From Hallerella sp964397425 (GTDB taxonomy: Bacteria; Fibrobacterota; Fibrobacteria; Fibrobacterales; Fibrobacteraceae): a stretch of 64,000 nt of DNA. Position numbers and translations under genes: made by a program. Below, piece by piece: positions 1 to 8,657 of this stretch (the stretch's first letter is position 1; each line of letters begins with the position of its first letter). Below the pieces are notes generated by a model that was not told the origin of the DNA, ran no database searches, and worked only from the letters and a program-made list of their open reading frames with translations. The stretch is from contig CAYNID010000004.1 of assembly GCA_964397425.1 (NCBI GenBank), positions 124,001 to 188,000 of the forward strand. Reading direction: 5' to 3'.

Positions 1-81
1 TTCGCAAAAAGGAAGCCTGTTCGAAGTTGGCAGACACCGCGGAAAGGAAAAACGTTTTACATATTTGACCGCGACCGATGA
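1..81 (+). other. Possible 3' end of a gene entering from the left
   Basis: The left edge precedes a terminator at 141-175, so a plus-strand gene may end here. Frame 1 stays open until a TGA at 79-81 and frame 3 until a TGA at 66-68. Neither tail matches a family I recognise and too few residues are left to choose between them. A gene ending just before the window, with nothing coding here, is also possible. Confidence 0.2.
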
Positions 82-140
82 ACCTTTGAAAACGCGATGC
101 CAAAAGCCTCCATCCCTGCAGATGATTTTTCATTTATACA

Positions 141-175
141 AAAAGCCGGTCCGCGTTGGCGGGCCGACTTTTTTT
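141..175. terminator. Bidirectional intrinsic terminator
   Basis: An 11-bp stem with two G-U-type positions closes on the loop GTTG and is flanked by AAAA on the left and a run of seven T on the right. It works for the minus-strand FISUMP gene that stops at 191 and for anything arriving from the left. Confidence 0.75.
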
Positions 176-190
176 CAACAACCAAAAATT

Positions 191-1291
191 TTAATCGCCG
201 TCGATGCAGCGGACAGAATATCCATTTTCGCGATTCGGCGCCAGCTCGCGGACCATGTTGTCGCCCATCCGTCCAAGAACCCAAAGCCAAATCGTTTCAT
301 TGCGACCGTTTTGAGAGCTCCAGAACGCCGTGTATTCCCCCATTTCCACATAGCGGTATCCGCGGCCCACCACCTCGCGGCGGCCCGACCCAAATGCGGT
401 GAATCCATAATCATCTGTTCCGCCGCCGCCCTGCCAGCCGGAGCGCGCCTTTAATTTAGACGCAAACGCTTCGCACTTTTGAACGCCATCGTAACAACCG
501 GTCAGCCCGGTCAACATATCTTGCCATTCCCTATCGCGCGGCAAATGGAAACCTTTGGGGCAAGCTTGCCTTGCGCCCTCTAACGAATAAAGACGGCCAC
601 TCCGGTTGCAATAAACATCCTTGTCGTCGTAGCACCAAGATTCTCCCGGAATGTTGTAATTCATGTTCTGGGCAATCCAAGTGCGACCGTCAATTTTAAT
701 CGTCCGATACGTTTGACCGTCACGTTTGTCCGTGATGACGCCCGAATTGCGCTTGACTTCTGCGTAATGTTCCTGCTCCGCAATCCGGAATTCGGCCATT
801 CTGTCGCGTTGCTTTTTTTCAACTTTTTCCCGATTTTTCTGCCACCATTTTTGGGCAGCCGCATTTTTGAATTTGACCCGAAGATTCCGGAGCGCGTAAA
901 CTTCATCGCCACAAGCGATATCAACGCCTTTGACATCGACAATCAAATCTTCCTTGCCAAATGTTTTCGGACCGGCTACGTAAGAAATCCAGGCTTCGCG
1001 CGTTTTATTGCAAAGTCCGTAAAAGCGTTTATTTTCGATGGTGTCCGCCGCAACTTTCATTTCTCCAGAAACGGCAAAATCAAAATTGCCGCCCTTGACA
1101 GAAAACGACACGGGCTGTTTTTCCCCAAAATATTCGTAGGTGAAAAAACGGACCTGGCCGACGATCGGCGCACTTTCGTATTCGCCCTTGCCTTCTGCAT
1201 GGAAGATGGCGTCCCACGTTTTTGGCGAAGCCGCTCCGATTGCAGTCAAAGCGGAGCAAATCGACAAAACAAAGAATTTCACTGGATGCAT
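191..1291 (-). CDS. Secreted FISUMP-domain protein
   Basis: The 366-residue product starts with a signal peptide (about residues 1-20) and ends in a FISUMP domain (about residues 185-366). That domain shows the family pattern: a DGQTYRTIKI entry strand, GRTWIAQNMNY, a Cys-containing segment around SWCYDD, the CPKGFHLP motif, and a closing YSVRCIDG. FISUMP domains are the hallmark expanded family of Fibrobacter and their role is not settled; surface display or polymer binding is usually inferred. The middle part (about 40-180) is Lys/Arg-rich and unassigned. I chose the ATG at 1291 because GGAAAG lies 8 bases upstream and it follows the hemB stop by one base; an upstream ATG at 1333 would overlap hemB and lacks a ribosome site. 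It is the last gene of a dapB-hemB-FISUMP run and is followed by a terminator. Confidence 0.85.
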   Translation of the reverse strand: MHPVKFFVLSICSALTAIGAASPKTWDAIFHAEGKGEYESAPIVGQVRFFTYEYFGEKQPVSFSVKGGNFDFAVSGEMKVAADTIENKRFYGLCNKTREAWISYVAGPKTFGKEDLIVDVKGVDIACGDEVYALRNLRVKFKNAAAQKWWQKNREKVEKKQRDRMAEFRIAEQEHYAEVKRNSGVITDKRDGQTYRTIKIDGRTWIAQNMNYNIPGESWCYDDKDVYCNRSGRLYSLEGARQACPKGFHLPRDREWQDMLTGLTGCYDGVQKCEAFASKLKARSGWQGGGGTDDYGFTAFGSGRREVVGRGYRYVEMGEYTAFWSSQNGRNETIWLWVLGRMGDNMVRELAPNRENGYSVRCIDGD

Positions 1292-1292
1292 T

Positions 1293-2297
1293 TCAACTTT
1301 CCTTTCGCAGCAAACGAGCCGCTTCTTTTGCAAAATAAGTCCAAATCATTTTCGCACCGGCCCGTTTGATACTCAAAAGGCTTTCGACAACGATGCGGTC
1401 TCTGTCTAACCATCCGTTTTCAAATGCGGCGCAAAGCATGGCGTATTCGCCACTCACCTGATAAGCGGCGACGGGAACTTCGGAGAAATCGGCGACTTCA
1501 CGGAGAACGTCCAGATAATATCCAGCCGGCTTCACCATTACAACGTCCGCCCCTTCTTCTACGTCCATCGCCACTTCACAAAGGGCCTCTTTTCTGTTCG
1601 CCGGATCCATCTGATACGTTTTTTTGTCCCCGGCTTTGGGAGCGGATTCCAGCGCATCACGGAAAGGTCCGTAAAACGCCGACGCGTATTTTGCACTGTA
1701 CGCCATAATGGAAGTTTCAGTAAACCCTTCGGCGTCCAACGCTTCGCGAATCGCTCCGATGCGACCGTCCATCATGTCGGAGGGGCACACGAAATCGGCT
1801 CCCGCCCGCGCATGGCAAAGCGCCATTTTGCACAAAACGTCTACCGTTTCATCGTTTAAAATTTTTCCATCCGGCGAAACGATTCCATCGTGACCGTCGA
1901 TGTTGAAAGGATCCAGGGCGACATCCGTCATCACGACAATTTTTGGAAATTTTTCTTTGAGTTTTCGGACACAGGTCGGGACAAGGCCTTCGGGATTAAA
2001 GCTTTCCGATCCCGTATGATCCTTTTTGCTTTCATCAATCGACGGAAACGGTGCAAACGCCCGGATGCCCATCGCCACGCATTCTTCGACTTCTTTCAAA
2101 AGGACGTCAACCGTTTTGCGGGTCATTCCCGGCATCGACGGAATCGGTTCTTCTTTATTTTCACCCTCCATGATGAAAACCGGGTAAACCAAATCCCTGA
2201 CGGAAAGTTCCGTTTCACGGACAAGATCGCGGACGGCGGCACTTTTCCGGTTTCGCCGGGGACGACGGTTCAAATTCAAAGAAAATTTCTGTTCCAT
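1293..2297 (-). CDS. hemB: Delta-aminolevulinic acid dehydratase (porphobilinogen synthase)
   Basis: This 334-residue enzyme condenses two 5-aminolevulinate molecules into porphobilinogen in haem, sirohaem and corrinoid synthesis. The Schiff-base lysines are visible at K203 (YSAKYASAF) and K256 (VMVKPAGYY). The metal-site segment at about residues 124-138 reads TDVALDPFNIDGHDG, the Asp/Ala form linked to Mg-type enzymes, instead of the triple-Cys zinc form. Length and ends fit the family. GAGGC lies before the ATG. It sits 6 bases after dapB and one base before the FISUMP start, so the three genes are probably cotranscribed, although the products share no pathway. Tetrapyrrole supply would also serve the B12-dependent MetH encoded at 51-55 kb. 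Confidence 0.97.
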   Translation of the reverse strand: MEQKFSLNLNRRPRRNRKSAAVRDLVRETELSVRDLVYPVFIMEGENKEEPIPSMPGMTRKTVDVLLKEVEECVAMGIRAFAPFPSIDESKKDHTGSESFNPEGLVPTCVRKLKEKFPKIVVMTDVALDPFNIDGHDGIVSPDGKILNDETVDVLCKMALCHARAGADFVCPSDMMDGRIGAIREALDAEGFTETSIMAYSAKYASAFYGPFRDALESAPKAGDKKTYQMDPANRKEALCEVAMDVEEGADVVMVKPAGYYLDVLREVADFSEVPVAAYQVSGEYAMLCAAFENGWLDRDRIVVESLLSIKRAGAKMIWTYFAKEAARLLRKES

Positions 2298-2303
2298 AAA
2301 GCC

Positions 2304-3134
2304 TCAGCGCATTTTTCCTGAACGGAGAACATCCATCATGTCGAATGGGCGCGCATTTCCCTTAGCGAGTTCTTCGGCAAGGAAGTTCACCGCGTCGACA
2401 GAACCTTCCGCATAAATTTTCCGTCCACAGACGTTGTGCCGGAATTCAAAATGCACCGTTCCATCGGCGCTGTCTAGCGAATACGTGTGGAATGCGTGCC
2501 CCGAAAGATATTCTTCGGGAACGCCCATGCGCTCCATGGACTCTTTGTCATCGCGGACTTTTTCGATGCGGCTTTCATCAAAATCAAGGCCCATGTTTTC
2601 GAACGATTTTGCCACAGCCTTCGCCGTTCCGCTCGTATCCGCCTTGGTCTTTTGATGGCTTTCGACAATGGAAAGCTTATAACCGTCAAATGCCGTGGGG
2701 AACGTTTTCGACAGCCATTCAATCATCGCCTGGAATGCGACAATCTGCTTTGCCATATTCGGCGCAATGACGCTCGGATGATTCGATTCTTTTACCAGAT
2801 TTTTCAACGCTTCGCGATCGCCCCCTGTCGTTCCCATGACAAAAGGAATTCCATGCGCCACGTAAAATTTCGCATTGTCGTTGACCGCTGTCGGATGTGT
2901 AAAGTCAACGGCAATCAGCCCCGGATAAGCGGCGAGAACTTCACCGATGCGGTCTTCTCGATTGGAAGGTTTCAAAAGTTGAATTTTTTTGCCCGCCACT
3001 TCCGATTCGTTTTCTACAATCTGTTCCCCAGTCAACGAAAACGGTACCAGATTCAGCCCGCGCGCTACACAGGTTTCCGCGACAATTTTCCCCATATTTC
3101 CGGGGATGCCGTTCACCATTACAGATATCGTCAT
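2304..3134 (-). CDS. dapB: 4-hydroxy-tetrahydrodipicolinate reductase
   Basis: The 276-residue protein catalyses the NAD(P)H-dependent reduction step of the diaminopimelate/lysine pathway. It has an N-terminal nucleotide-binding start (VNGIPGNMGK), the VDFTHPTAV and MGTTGG loops, and the catalytic stretch ESHQKTKADTSGTAKA with the proposed acid/base His and Lys and the substrate-binding SGTA. The spacing and the VNGIPGNMG form resemble the plant-type DapB subfamily more than the E. coli type. A strong AAAAGGAG site precedes the ATG. It is the first gene of the run leading into hemB. Confidence 0.95.
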   Translation of the reverse strand: MTISVMVNGIPGNMGKIVAETCVARGLNLVPFSLTGEQIVENESEVAGKKIQLLKPSNREDRIGEVLAAYPGLIAVDFTHPTAVNDNAKFYVAHGIPFVMGTTGGDREALKNLVKESNHPSVIAPNMAKQIVAFQAMIEWLSKTFPTAFDGYKLSIVESHQKTKADTSGTAKAVAKSFENMGLDFDESRIEKVRDDKESMERMGVPEEYLSGHAFHTYSLDSADGTVHFEFRHNVCGRKIYAEGSVDAVNFLAEELAKGNARPFDMMDVLRSGKMR

Positions 3135-3207
3135 AAAAACTCCTTTTCATCAAAACTCGATACCGTTTAAAGATAGAAAAGAAGTCGCCGTCCATTTTTG
3201 GCCGAGA

Positions 3208-3723
3208 TTATCCCCAGCGGCAAACCGGGCAGTCGTTCCCGTCCTTTTTGATTCCACACAAGATTAAGATGAAATCCACCAACGTGAGAAGTCCTACGAC
3301 AAAGGGGCAAAGGGTTCCCAACAAGACAAAGAACGGATTGACGAACACGAAAATGGGAAAGAGAAAAAGTCCACCCCACAACGCCAACGGCAAAAGTCCC
3401 TGCCAGATATTTCCCAGATAAAAATTGTGAACGCCTAGCCAGCCAAAGAAAAAGCACAGGATCGCAGCTGCAGCCCGGCTTTTTTCCGAAACATCGTCGA
3501 AAACGCCCACGGAACCTTCCGCAGATTCCGCCAAAACGACTGAGGGTTTCTTTTCTGGAATGACAAGAGTTTCGCCATTTTCGGACGTGAACACGTCCAC
3601 GAAGTTTCCAACGACCGGGTCAAATTCCAACAAAGATTTTTCTACGGTAAAAAATTTTCCTTCGACCTTTTCATTTGAAAGGTAAACCTTCCCGTCGGCT
3701 ATTTTAATGATTTGCGCTCTCAT
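3208..3723 (-). CDS. TM2-domain membrane protein
   Basis: The 171-residue protein has two parts. Residues 1-60 form a small beta-rich, OB-like segment (MRAQIIKIADGKVYLS...). Residues about 80-171 carry a TM2 domain: the KSRAAAAILCFFFGWLGVHNFYLGN signature (cut here by basic and aromatic residues), followed by hydrophobic stretches and a tail CPVCRWG. TM2 proteins are small inner-membrane proteins with no agreed function. The ATG at 3723 has TTGGAAAA just upstream; a TTG nine bases earlier is less likely. It stands alone between dapB and the pectate lyase gene. Confidence 0.75.
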   Translation of the reverse strand: MRAQIIKIADGKVYLSNEKVEGKFFTVEKSLLEFDPVVGNFVDVFTSENGETLVIPEKKPSVVLAESAEGSVGVFDDVSEKSRAAAAILCFFFGWLGVHNFYLGNIWQGLLPLALWGGLFLFPIFVFVNPFFVLLGTLCPFVVGLLTLVDFILILCGIKKDGNDCPVCRWG

Positions 3724-3746
3724 ATTTTCCAATATAAAAATTTTTA

Positions 3747-5558
3747 TTACAAATCATGAGGGCCAACCGTTTTTTGCACTTTCGACGGAATATCCGCCGC
3801 TTTGTCCAACGTATACGGATAAGGGACCGACGTTAATTCATCCGGATCTTCTAACAACGTATAAGGGTCCGTGGTGATATAACGTTCGCCGTAAATTTTT
3901 CCCTCCGCCGTACCGTCCCGCGTTCCTGTCGTATTGTCGAAAATGTTGTCGCGTTGCAGGATAAACGCATAGACGTTGTACATAAACTGGATGGGATTGT
4001 TTGTCTTTTTGAAATAATTTCCCTCAATGAGAGCCGAACCGTAAGAGCCCACGCCGATGCCGTAAAGATTGCCCGTCGTTGTATAATAATTGTTGTAAAT
4101 ATGGGCGTTCCCATACATCACCCGAGGCATCCGTTCCTTGACAAGGTTTCCAAACAGACAGTGATGATAAGTGACTTTCAATTTTCCAAAATCTTCCGGA
4201 TGATTCGACGCTCCACTTCCAATCAGGGCATTCAACCGGTGCGGATGCGATTCCAAAGTATACCAGAAATGCACATAGGATACCGTAACGAAGCTGGCTT
4301 GTCCTGTAATGTCGAGATTGCCGTCTTCCGCATCCCAAATATTCAAGTGCGAAAGGAATACATTCGTCGAGCCTCCGTTTACAGCGATGCCGTCACTTGG
4401 GCCCGGATTCGGATAAGTCCCCTGGATATTCAAATTATAAACAATGACATTCTTTACGCCGCTGATGGAAAGTCCTCCGTAAATCGTCGCCGAAGAATCT
4501 TTTCCCATGATGGTCTTGTTGCTTGCCACCTTTAAACCGTAGCCGTCGCCATCCGTCGTTTTAATGGTTCCTTTCACCACAACGACTTTAGCTTCTTTCG
4601 CCTGAACCGCCGATTTAAACGCCGCATAAGAGGATACCGTCACCGTATCGCCGCCCGCGCCACCAGTCGTCCCCCCATTCAACGAAGCGTATCCGTCCAC
4701 GACAAATTCCGGCGTTTTCTCTTTGACGGTAATCGTCCCGGTCACCACCTTTTCCGGATAACCGCCTACGGTAGAAACCGTGTAATGGTAAACTCCCGTG
4801 TCAGAAGTCACCACGCCCGAAATGTTCACCACTTTTTTCGCCGCGATAACTGTCGCCGCTACGCCCTGCGGCAAACCCTCGACAAAAACGGAATCACAGT
4901 TTTCAAAAGCAAAATTGAAATCTTCGATGGCGTTTCCACGCAAAACCGTCTGCGAAGAATCTCCACTTCCCCGTTTTTTCAAAACAGGCTCAGGCAATCT
5001 GTTCAAAACAACTGAAATTGAATTGGGTGAATCTCCAATGGGCGACTCATGCCGCACAAAGCCTTCCTTTTCAACGACCAGAGTGTCCGAGAATTCATTC
5101 CCCGCTTTGGCCAAAAAAACCGTTTTGCGATTTCCCAGTTGAACCTGCAACAAATAACGGGAATGATTTTTCAGATTTTCCTTCAAATCAAACGCATGAA
5201 CCCCGGCAGAAAGTGTCCGCGCAATTTGAAGAAGAAGCTTTCCATTCGCATCAAAAGCGGTCGCCCTGAAGTCGCAAAGTCCAACGGGAACCGTCACATT
5301 CAATAATCCATTTTGAAAAGTATGCGCCACAGACTTCGAGTTTTCGGGCAGCGCAGATGTTTCCGAAATTTTCAGCTCCCACATCCCCGAGGCATCCGAA
5401 TAAACAAATGCGCCGTTCTTTTTCAAAGAAACTTTTGCGCTGTCAATGGGAACGCCCGCCGAATCTTCGACGACACCCCGAACGAAAACGCCCGAAGCAT
5501 TGGCAAACGACACGGCGAACAAAACGCTCGCAGCCAAAAACATTCTAACAAAACGCAT
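3747..5558 (-). CDS. Secreted pectate lyase, polysaccharide lyase family 1-like
   Basis: The 603-residue protein would cleave polygalacturonate by beta-elimination outside the cell. After a signal peptide (1-21) there is a carboxypeptidase-regulatory-like beta-sandwich (about 22-75), a Fibrobacter-type beta linker, an Ig-like region, and then the parallel beta-helix from about residue 300. The helix shows NVIVYNLNIQG, the acidic WDAEDGNLDIT segment expected to bind calcium, VTYHHCLFGN, and the family hallmark RMPRVMYGNAHIYNNYY near residue 490. I preferred the ATG at 5558 because AAAGGAG sits correctly before it; an ATG at 5597 has no site. No sorting domain like those in the GH30 and M6-like proteins is seen at the C terminus. 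It is divergent from pheS. Confidence 0.88.
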   Translation of the reverse strand: MRFVRMFLAASVLFAVSFANASGVFVRGVVEDSAGVPIDSAKVSLKKNGAFVYSDASGMWELKISETSALPENSKSVAHTFQNGLLNVTVPVGLCDFRATAFDANGKLLLQIARTLSAGVHAFDLKENLKNHSRYLLQVQLGNRKTVFLAKAGNEFSDTLVVEKEGFVRHESPIGDSPNSISVVLNRLPEPVLKKRGSGDSSQTVLRGNAIEDFNFAFENCDSVFVEGLPQGVAATVIAAKKVVNISGVVTSDTGVYHYTVSTVGGYPEKVVTGTITVKEKTPEFVVDGYASLNGGTTGGAGGDTVTVSSYAAFKSAVQAKEAKVVVVKGTIKTTDGDGYGLKVASNKTIMGKDSSATIYGGLSISGVKNVIVYNLNIQGTYPNPGPSDGIAVNGGSTNVFLSHLNIWDAEDGNLDITGQASFVTVSYVHFWYTLESHPHRLNALIGSGASNHPEDFGKLKVTYHHCLFGNLVKERMPRVMYGNAHIYNNYYTTTGNLYGIGVGSYGSALIEGNYFKKTNNPIQFMYNVYAFILQRDNIFDNTTGTRDGTAEGKIYGERYITTDPYTLLEDPDELTSVPYPYTLDKAADIPSKVQKTVGPHDL

Positions 5559-5682
5559 CGGAAACTCCTTTGAAATCCGTTTCAAAATCATCTGCAAAAT
5601 TATTTCGCCAAATCCCGATTTTCAAAAGCCTTGATTTTTTCAGTTGTCCAAAGACAACCGGAAAATTTTCTAGTTTTAAATC

Positions 5683-6708
5683 ATGATGAACGAGAATCTT
5701 TCTGAACTCCGCAAGCAGTTTGAAACAGAACTGGCGGAAACCAAATTGAACGTCAAAGAAGCCGTCGACGCGCTCCGCGTCAAATGGCTTGGAAAAAAAG
5801 GCCAGATCACCGCCATGATGAAGCAAATGGCGACGCTCCCCCCCGAAGAGCGCCCGGCGTTCGGAAAACTCGTCAACGAACTCAAACAGAACGTTTCGGA
5901 ACGCATTGACAAGGCTATCGAAGAAGCCCGTCAAAAAGCCCTGGAAGCGGAACTGCAAAAAGGATGGACCGACACAAGCCTTCCGGGGAACGGCATTCCC
6001 GCCGGTTCCACACATCCGGTTTACGATGTTCGCGAAGAAATCATCGACTTTTTCGCCCAAATGGGATTCGCCATCGATTCTGGCCGCGACATCGAAACGG
6101 ACTGGTATAATTTCGAGGCGCTCAACACGCCGCCCGACCATCCGAGCCGCGACATGCAAGACACCTTTTACTTAGGCGACAGGCTCTTGCTGCGGACTCA
6201 AACATCGGATACGCAAATCCATTACATGGAAACCCACAAGCCTCCATTCCGCATGATTGCGCCGGGACATGTTTTCCGCGTAGACAACGATGCGACTCAC
6301 GCTCCGATGTTCCAACAATGCGAAGGCCTTGTCGTCGACGAAACTATCACCTTTGCCCATTTAAAAGGCGTTCTCCAAATTTTCATGAACAAGCTTTTTG
6401 GCGAAGGCGTCAAAACCCGTTTCCGCCCGAGCTTCTTCCCGTTCACGGAACCTTCTGCCGAAATGGATGTCAGCTGCGTTTTCTGCGGCGGCCACGGCTG
6501 CAAGCGCTGCAAGGGCACCGGATGGATGGAAATCGGCGGCTGCGGATCCGTCGATCCGAACGTTTTCAAAAACTGTGGAATCGATCCGGAAAAATACACG
6601 GGATTCGCATTCGGATTCGGTCTCGACCGCATCGCCATGCTCCGTCACGCCATTCCGGAAATCGGTCTTATCACTTCGAACGACCAAAGATTCTTGAGCC
6701 AGTTTTAA
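5683..6708 (+). CDS. pheS: Phenylalanine-tRNA ligase alpha subunit
   Basis: The 341-residue class II aminoacyl-tRNA synthetase subunit charges tRNA-Phe as part of an alpha2-beta2 enzyme. An N-terminal coiled-coil (about 1-85) is followed by the catalytic core. Motif 2 appears as FRMIAPGHVFRVDNDATHAP with the following FQQCEGLVVD, and motif 3 as FGFGLDRIAMLRH near the C terminus. The Phe-binding loop has FTEPSAEMDV. A Cys-rich insertion (CVFCGGHGCKRCKGTGW) resembles a small metal-binding knuckle. pheT is not in the window, so the two subunits are not encoded together here. A perfect hairpin terminator follows. Confidence 0.97.
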   Translation: MMNENLSELRKQFETELAETKLNVKEAVDALRVKWLGKKGQITAMMKQMATLPPEERPAFGKLVNELKQNVSERIDKAIEEARQKALEAELQKGWTDTSLPGNGIPAGSTHPVYDVREEIIDFFAQMGFAIDSGRDIETDWYNFEALNTPPDHPSRDMQDTFYLGDRLLLRTQTSDTQIHYMETHKPPFRMIAPGHVFRVDNDATHAPMFQQCEGLVVDETITFAHLKGVLQIFMNKLFGEGVKTRFRPSFFPFTEPSAEMDVSCVFCGGHGCKRCKGTGWMEIGGCGSVDPNVFKNCGIDPEKYTGFAFGFGLDRIAMLRHAIPEIGLITSNDQRFLSQF

Positions 6709-6738
6709 ATTCCCCAAATCAGTTGAAATTTCACCCAA

Positions 6739-6766
6739 TGCCGGAAGCTTCCGGCATTTTTCTTTT
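6739..6766 (+). terminator. Intrinsic terminator of pheS
   Basis: A perfect 20-base palindrome (ATGCCGGAAGCTTCCGGCAT, 6739-6758) is followed by TTTTCTTTT. It separates pheS from the TetR-regulated unit. Confidence 0.85.
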
Positions 6767-6778
6767 GTGATCGGCCTC

Positions 6779-6827
6779 TTGACAAGTAAACGTGCGTTTA
6801 CTAGTTTAAAGTAAACAACCGTTCACT
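6779..6827 (+). promoter_or_regulatory. Autoregulated promoter with two TetR-type operators
   Basis: TTGACA (6779-6784) is followed after 17 bases by TAGTTT (6802-6807). The spacer is occupied by the inverted repeat AGTAAACGTGCGTTTACT (6785-6802), with perfect 8-bp arms. A second, slightly imperfect copy, AGTAAACAACCGTTCACT, lies at 6810-6827, 25 bases on. A repressor bound here would block polymerase, so the TetR gene starting at 6838 most likely represses itself and the following methyltransferase gene. Confidence 0.75.
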
Positions 6828-6837
6828 TTTTGAATGT

Positions 6838-7464
6838 ATGAAGAACACCAGAGAAAATATTTTGCAAACCGCCCTGCGGCTTTTCGCCCAACACGGATAC
6901 AGTTCCGTTTCGACAAGCGACATTGCCGGAGAACTGGGGCTTTCCAAAGGAGCCCTTTACAAACATTACAAGAACAAACGCGACATTTTCGACCATCTCG
7001 TCAAGAAGATGATTCAAATTGACGAAGAACGTTCAAAGCAATTTTTCGTACCCGAAAAAACATTTCAAGATTCGCCGGAATCCTATTCTAAAATTTCGTG
7101 GGAAAACTTTCGACATTTCGCCCTCGCCCAATTTGACTTCTGGACCAAAGATCCATTCGCGTCTCTGTTTCGGAAAATGCTTGTTTTAGAACAATTCAAA
7201 GATGCCGAAATGGGAAATTTTCTGCACGCCTGCTTGACTTCGGGGCCGGTCAATTACGTCAAAGACATTTTCAAAACAATGATTTCCAATGGCATTTTGA
7301 AAAAATCCGACCCGGAATTGCTCGCCATCGAATTTTATTCCCCACTTTATTTACTGGTTCATTTCCCGGAGGACGAACGCGCGCAGCAAAAACGGCGCAG
7401 ACAACTGGAAAAATGGATTCAGCAGTTCCATACATTTCATTCCGCAACACTCCAACAATCCTAA
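6838..7464 (+). CDS. TetR/AcrR-family transcriptional repressor
   Basis: The 208-residue protein has a classic TetR N-terminal DNA-binding domain (about residues 1-50), with the recognition region SVSTSDIAGELGLSKGALYKHY. The C-terminal ligand-binding half (about 60-208) is all-helical and not assignable to a ligand class. The start lies 10 bases after the second operator in its own promoter, which supports autorepression. The methyltransferase gene starts 5 bases after its stop, so the pair is one transcript. The inducer is unknown. Confidence 0.9.
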   Translation: MKNTRENILQTALRLFAQHGYSSVSTSDIAGELGLSKGALYKHYKNKRDIFDHLVKKMIQIDEERSKQFFVPEKTFQDSPESYSKISWENFRHFALAQFDFWTKDPFASLFRKMLVLEQFKDAEMGNFLHACLTSGPVNYVKDIFKTMISNGILKKSDPELLAIEFYSPLYLLVHFPEDERAQQKRRRQLEKWIQQFHTFHSATLQQS

Positions 7465-7469
7465 CCGTT

Positions 7470-8189
7470 ATGCAATTTGAAAAAAGCGAAAATTACAATA
7501 CGCCCGAATGCCTGTCCAAAATCATGGGACCCAATCCGGTCAAACTGACCGAAGAATTGCTTTTCAATTTTCCCATTCCCGCCGGTTCTACCGTTTGCGA
7601 TTTGGGCTGCGGGCAAGGATTGACAAGCGTCTTTTTGGCAAAAGAATACAACTTAACCGTTTACGCAACCGATTTGTGGAGCGACCCGGCACAAAACCGC
7701 CAATTCTTCGATTCCATGGGTTTAACGTCAAAGCAAATCGTTTCCATCAAAGCCGACGCCGAAGCGTTGCCGTTTGACAAAGAATTTTTTGACGCCATCC
7801 TTTGTACAGACTCTTACAATTATTTTGGACGGTCCGAAAATTATCTGGACGACAAATTATTGCCATTCCTCAAAAAAGGCGGCATTCTCCTTATCGCCGT
7901 TCCCGGCATGAAGAAAGACCTCCACGCCAATTTACCCGCAGAACTGTTGCTATCGTGGACTCCCGAACAGCTCGATTATATCCACGATATTCCGTATTGG
8001 ACTCATCTTTTAAAGAAAAGCCGCGGAGCGAACATTTTATCCATCCGCGAAATGGAATGCCATTTGGACGTTTGGGAAGATTGGATAAAGCAAAAAAACG
8101 AATACGCCGTAAACGACAGAAAATCCATCAAAGCCGGCGGCGGAAAATACTTGAACTTCATTTCCATCGCCATTCAAAAGCAACATTGA
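7470..8189 (+). CDS. Class I SAM-dependent methyltransferase
   Basis: The 239-residue protein shows a SAM-binding Rossmann core: motif I VCDLGCGQGLTSVFL (about residues 43-57), an acidic end of strand 2 (YATDLW), DAEALPFDKEFFDAIL as motif II/III, and the post-core strand ILLIAVPG. The rest suggests a small-molecule methyltransferase; the substrate cannot be named. It was given the ATG at 7470, just after the TetR stop, because an upstream ATG at 7413 lies within the TetR gene. Coupling to an autoregulated TetR repressor suggests it modifies or detoxifies the compound sensed by that repressor, which is inference. Confidence 0.8.
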   Translation: MQFEKSENYNTPECLSKIMGPNPVKLTEELLFNFPIPAGSTVCDLGCGQGLTSVFLAKEYNLTVYATDLWSDPAQNRQFFDSMGLTSKQIVSIKADAEALPFDKEFFDAILCTDSYNYFGRSENYLDDKLLPFLKKGGILLIAVPGMKKDLHANLPAELLLSWTPEQLDYIHDIPYWTHLLKKSRGANILSIREMECHLDVWEDWIKQKNEYAVNDRKSIKAGGGKYLNFISIAIQKQH

Positions 8190-8340
8190 CTCTTCTAAAC
8201 GGCGTTTCTTTTTCGGCACGGAAGGGCTACAAGCAGCCTGCAAAACGCTCAAATTCAAAAACGGCTGCGCCGAAAATTACAATGGGACTGGCAGTTTCGG
8301 AGGCGACTAAAAAGAATGGCAGAAAGAGCGTCCAAAGTTC

Positions 8341-8369
8341 TTTACATGGGCCAAAGAAAATCCTATATT
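8341..8369 (+). promoter_or_regulatory. Sigma-70-like promoter before a structured RNA
   Basis: TTTACA (8341-8346), a 17-base spacer and TATATT (8364-8369) give five of six consensus bases in each box. The predicted start of transcription is near 8376, directly before a chain of hairpins that ends in a terminator at 8657. No open frame of useful length starts after it. Confidence 0.55.
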
Positions 8370-8375
8370 GAAAGT

Positions 8376-8657
8376 AACATAGGCCGCTATTGGCATTTGC
8401 CTGCAAATGGAGGCCGTTTTAAAATTTAAGAGCTTTGCTCTTATTCACATAGACGGAATCTAGACAATTCTATTGGCAGTGAATAAGACAGACGCTCACG
8501 TCTACGGCGCTGATGCCGTATCGTTTGGTCTTTGACGAAGTACATTCGCCAGATTGGCTACGCGACCTTTATGGGGCGTGAGTTGTTTGCGTTTGTTTGC
8601 TGATGGGCAGTCTAGAGCCTCGACTATGACAAGCGCAACAACTCATAGCCCTTTTTT
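8376..8657 (+). ncRNA. Candidate structured non-coding RNA, about 280 nt
   Basis: Between a good promoter and a U-tract the plus strand carries a series of hairpins: CATTTG/CAAATG (8394-8409), AAGAGC/GCTCTT (8428-8442), a long arm CTTATTCAC/GTGAATAAG (8440-8448 with 8479-8487) that contains ATAGA/TCTAT, AGACG/CGTCT (8490-8503) and TACGGC/GCCGTA (8503-8520). The 3' end is a long stem: GGGC, TGAGTTGTT and GCG (8574-8591) pair with CGC, AACAACTCA and GCCC (8634-8651), followed by six T. The AAGAGC hairpin and the CTTATTCAC arm share bases and are alternatives. I see no tmRNA, RNase P, SRP or tRNA signature. Its position upstream of a restriction system may be coincidental or functional. Confidence 0.5.
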
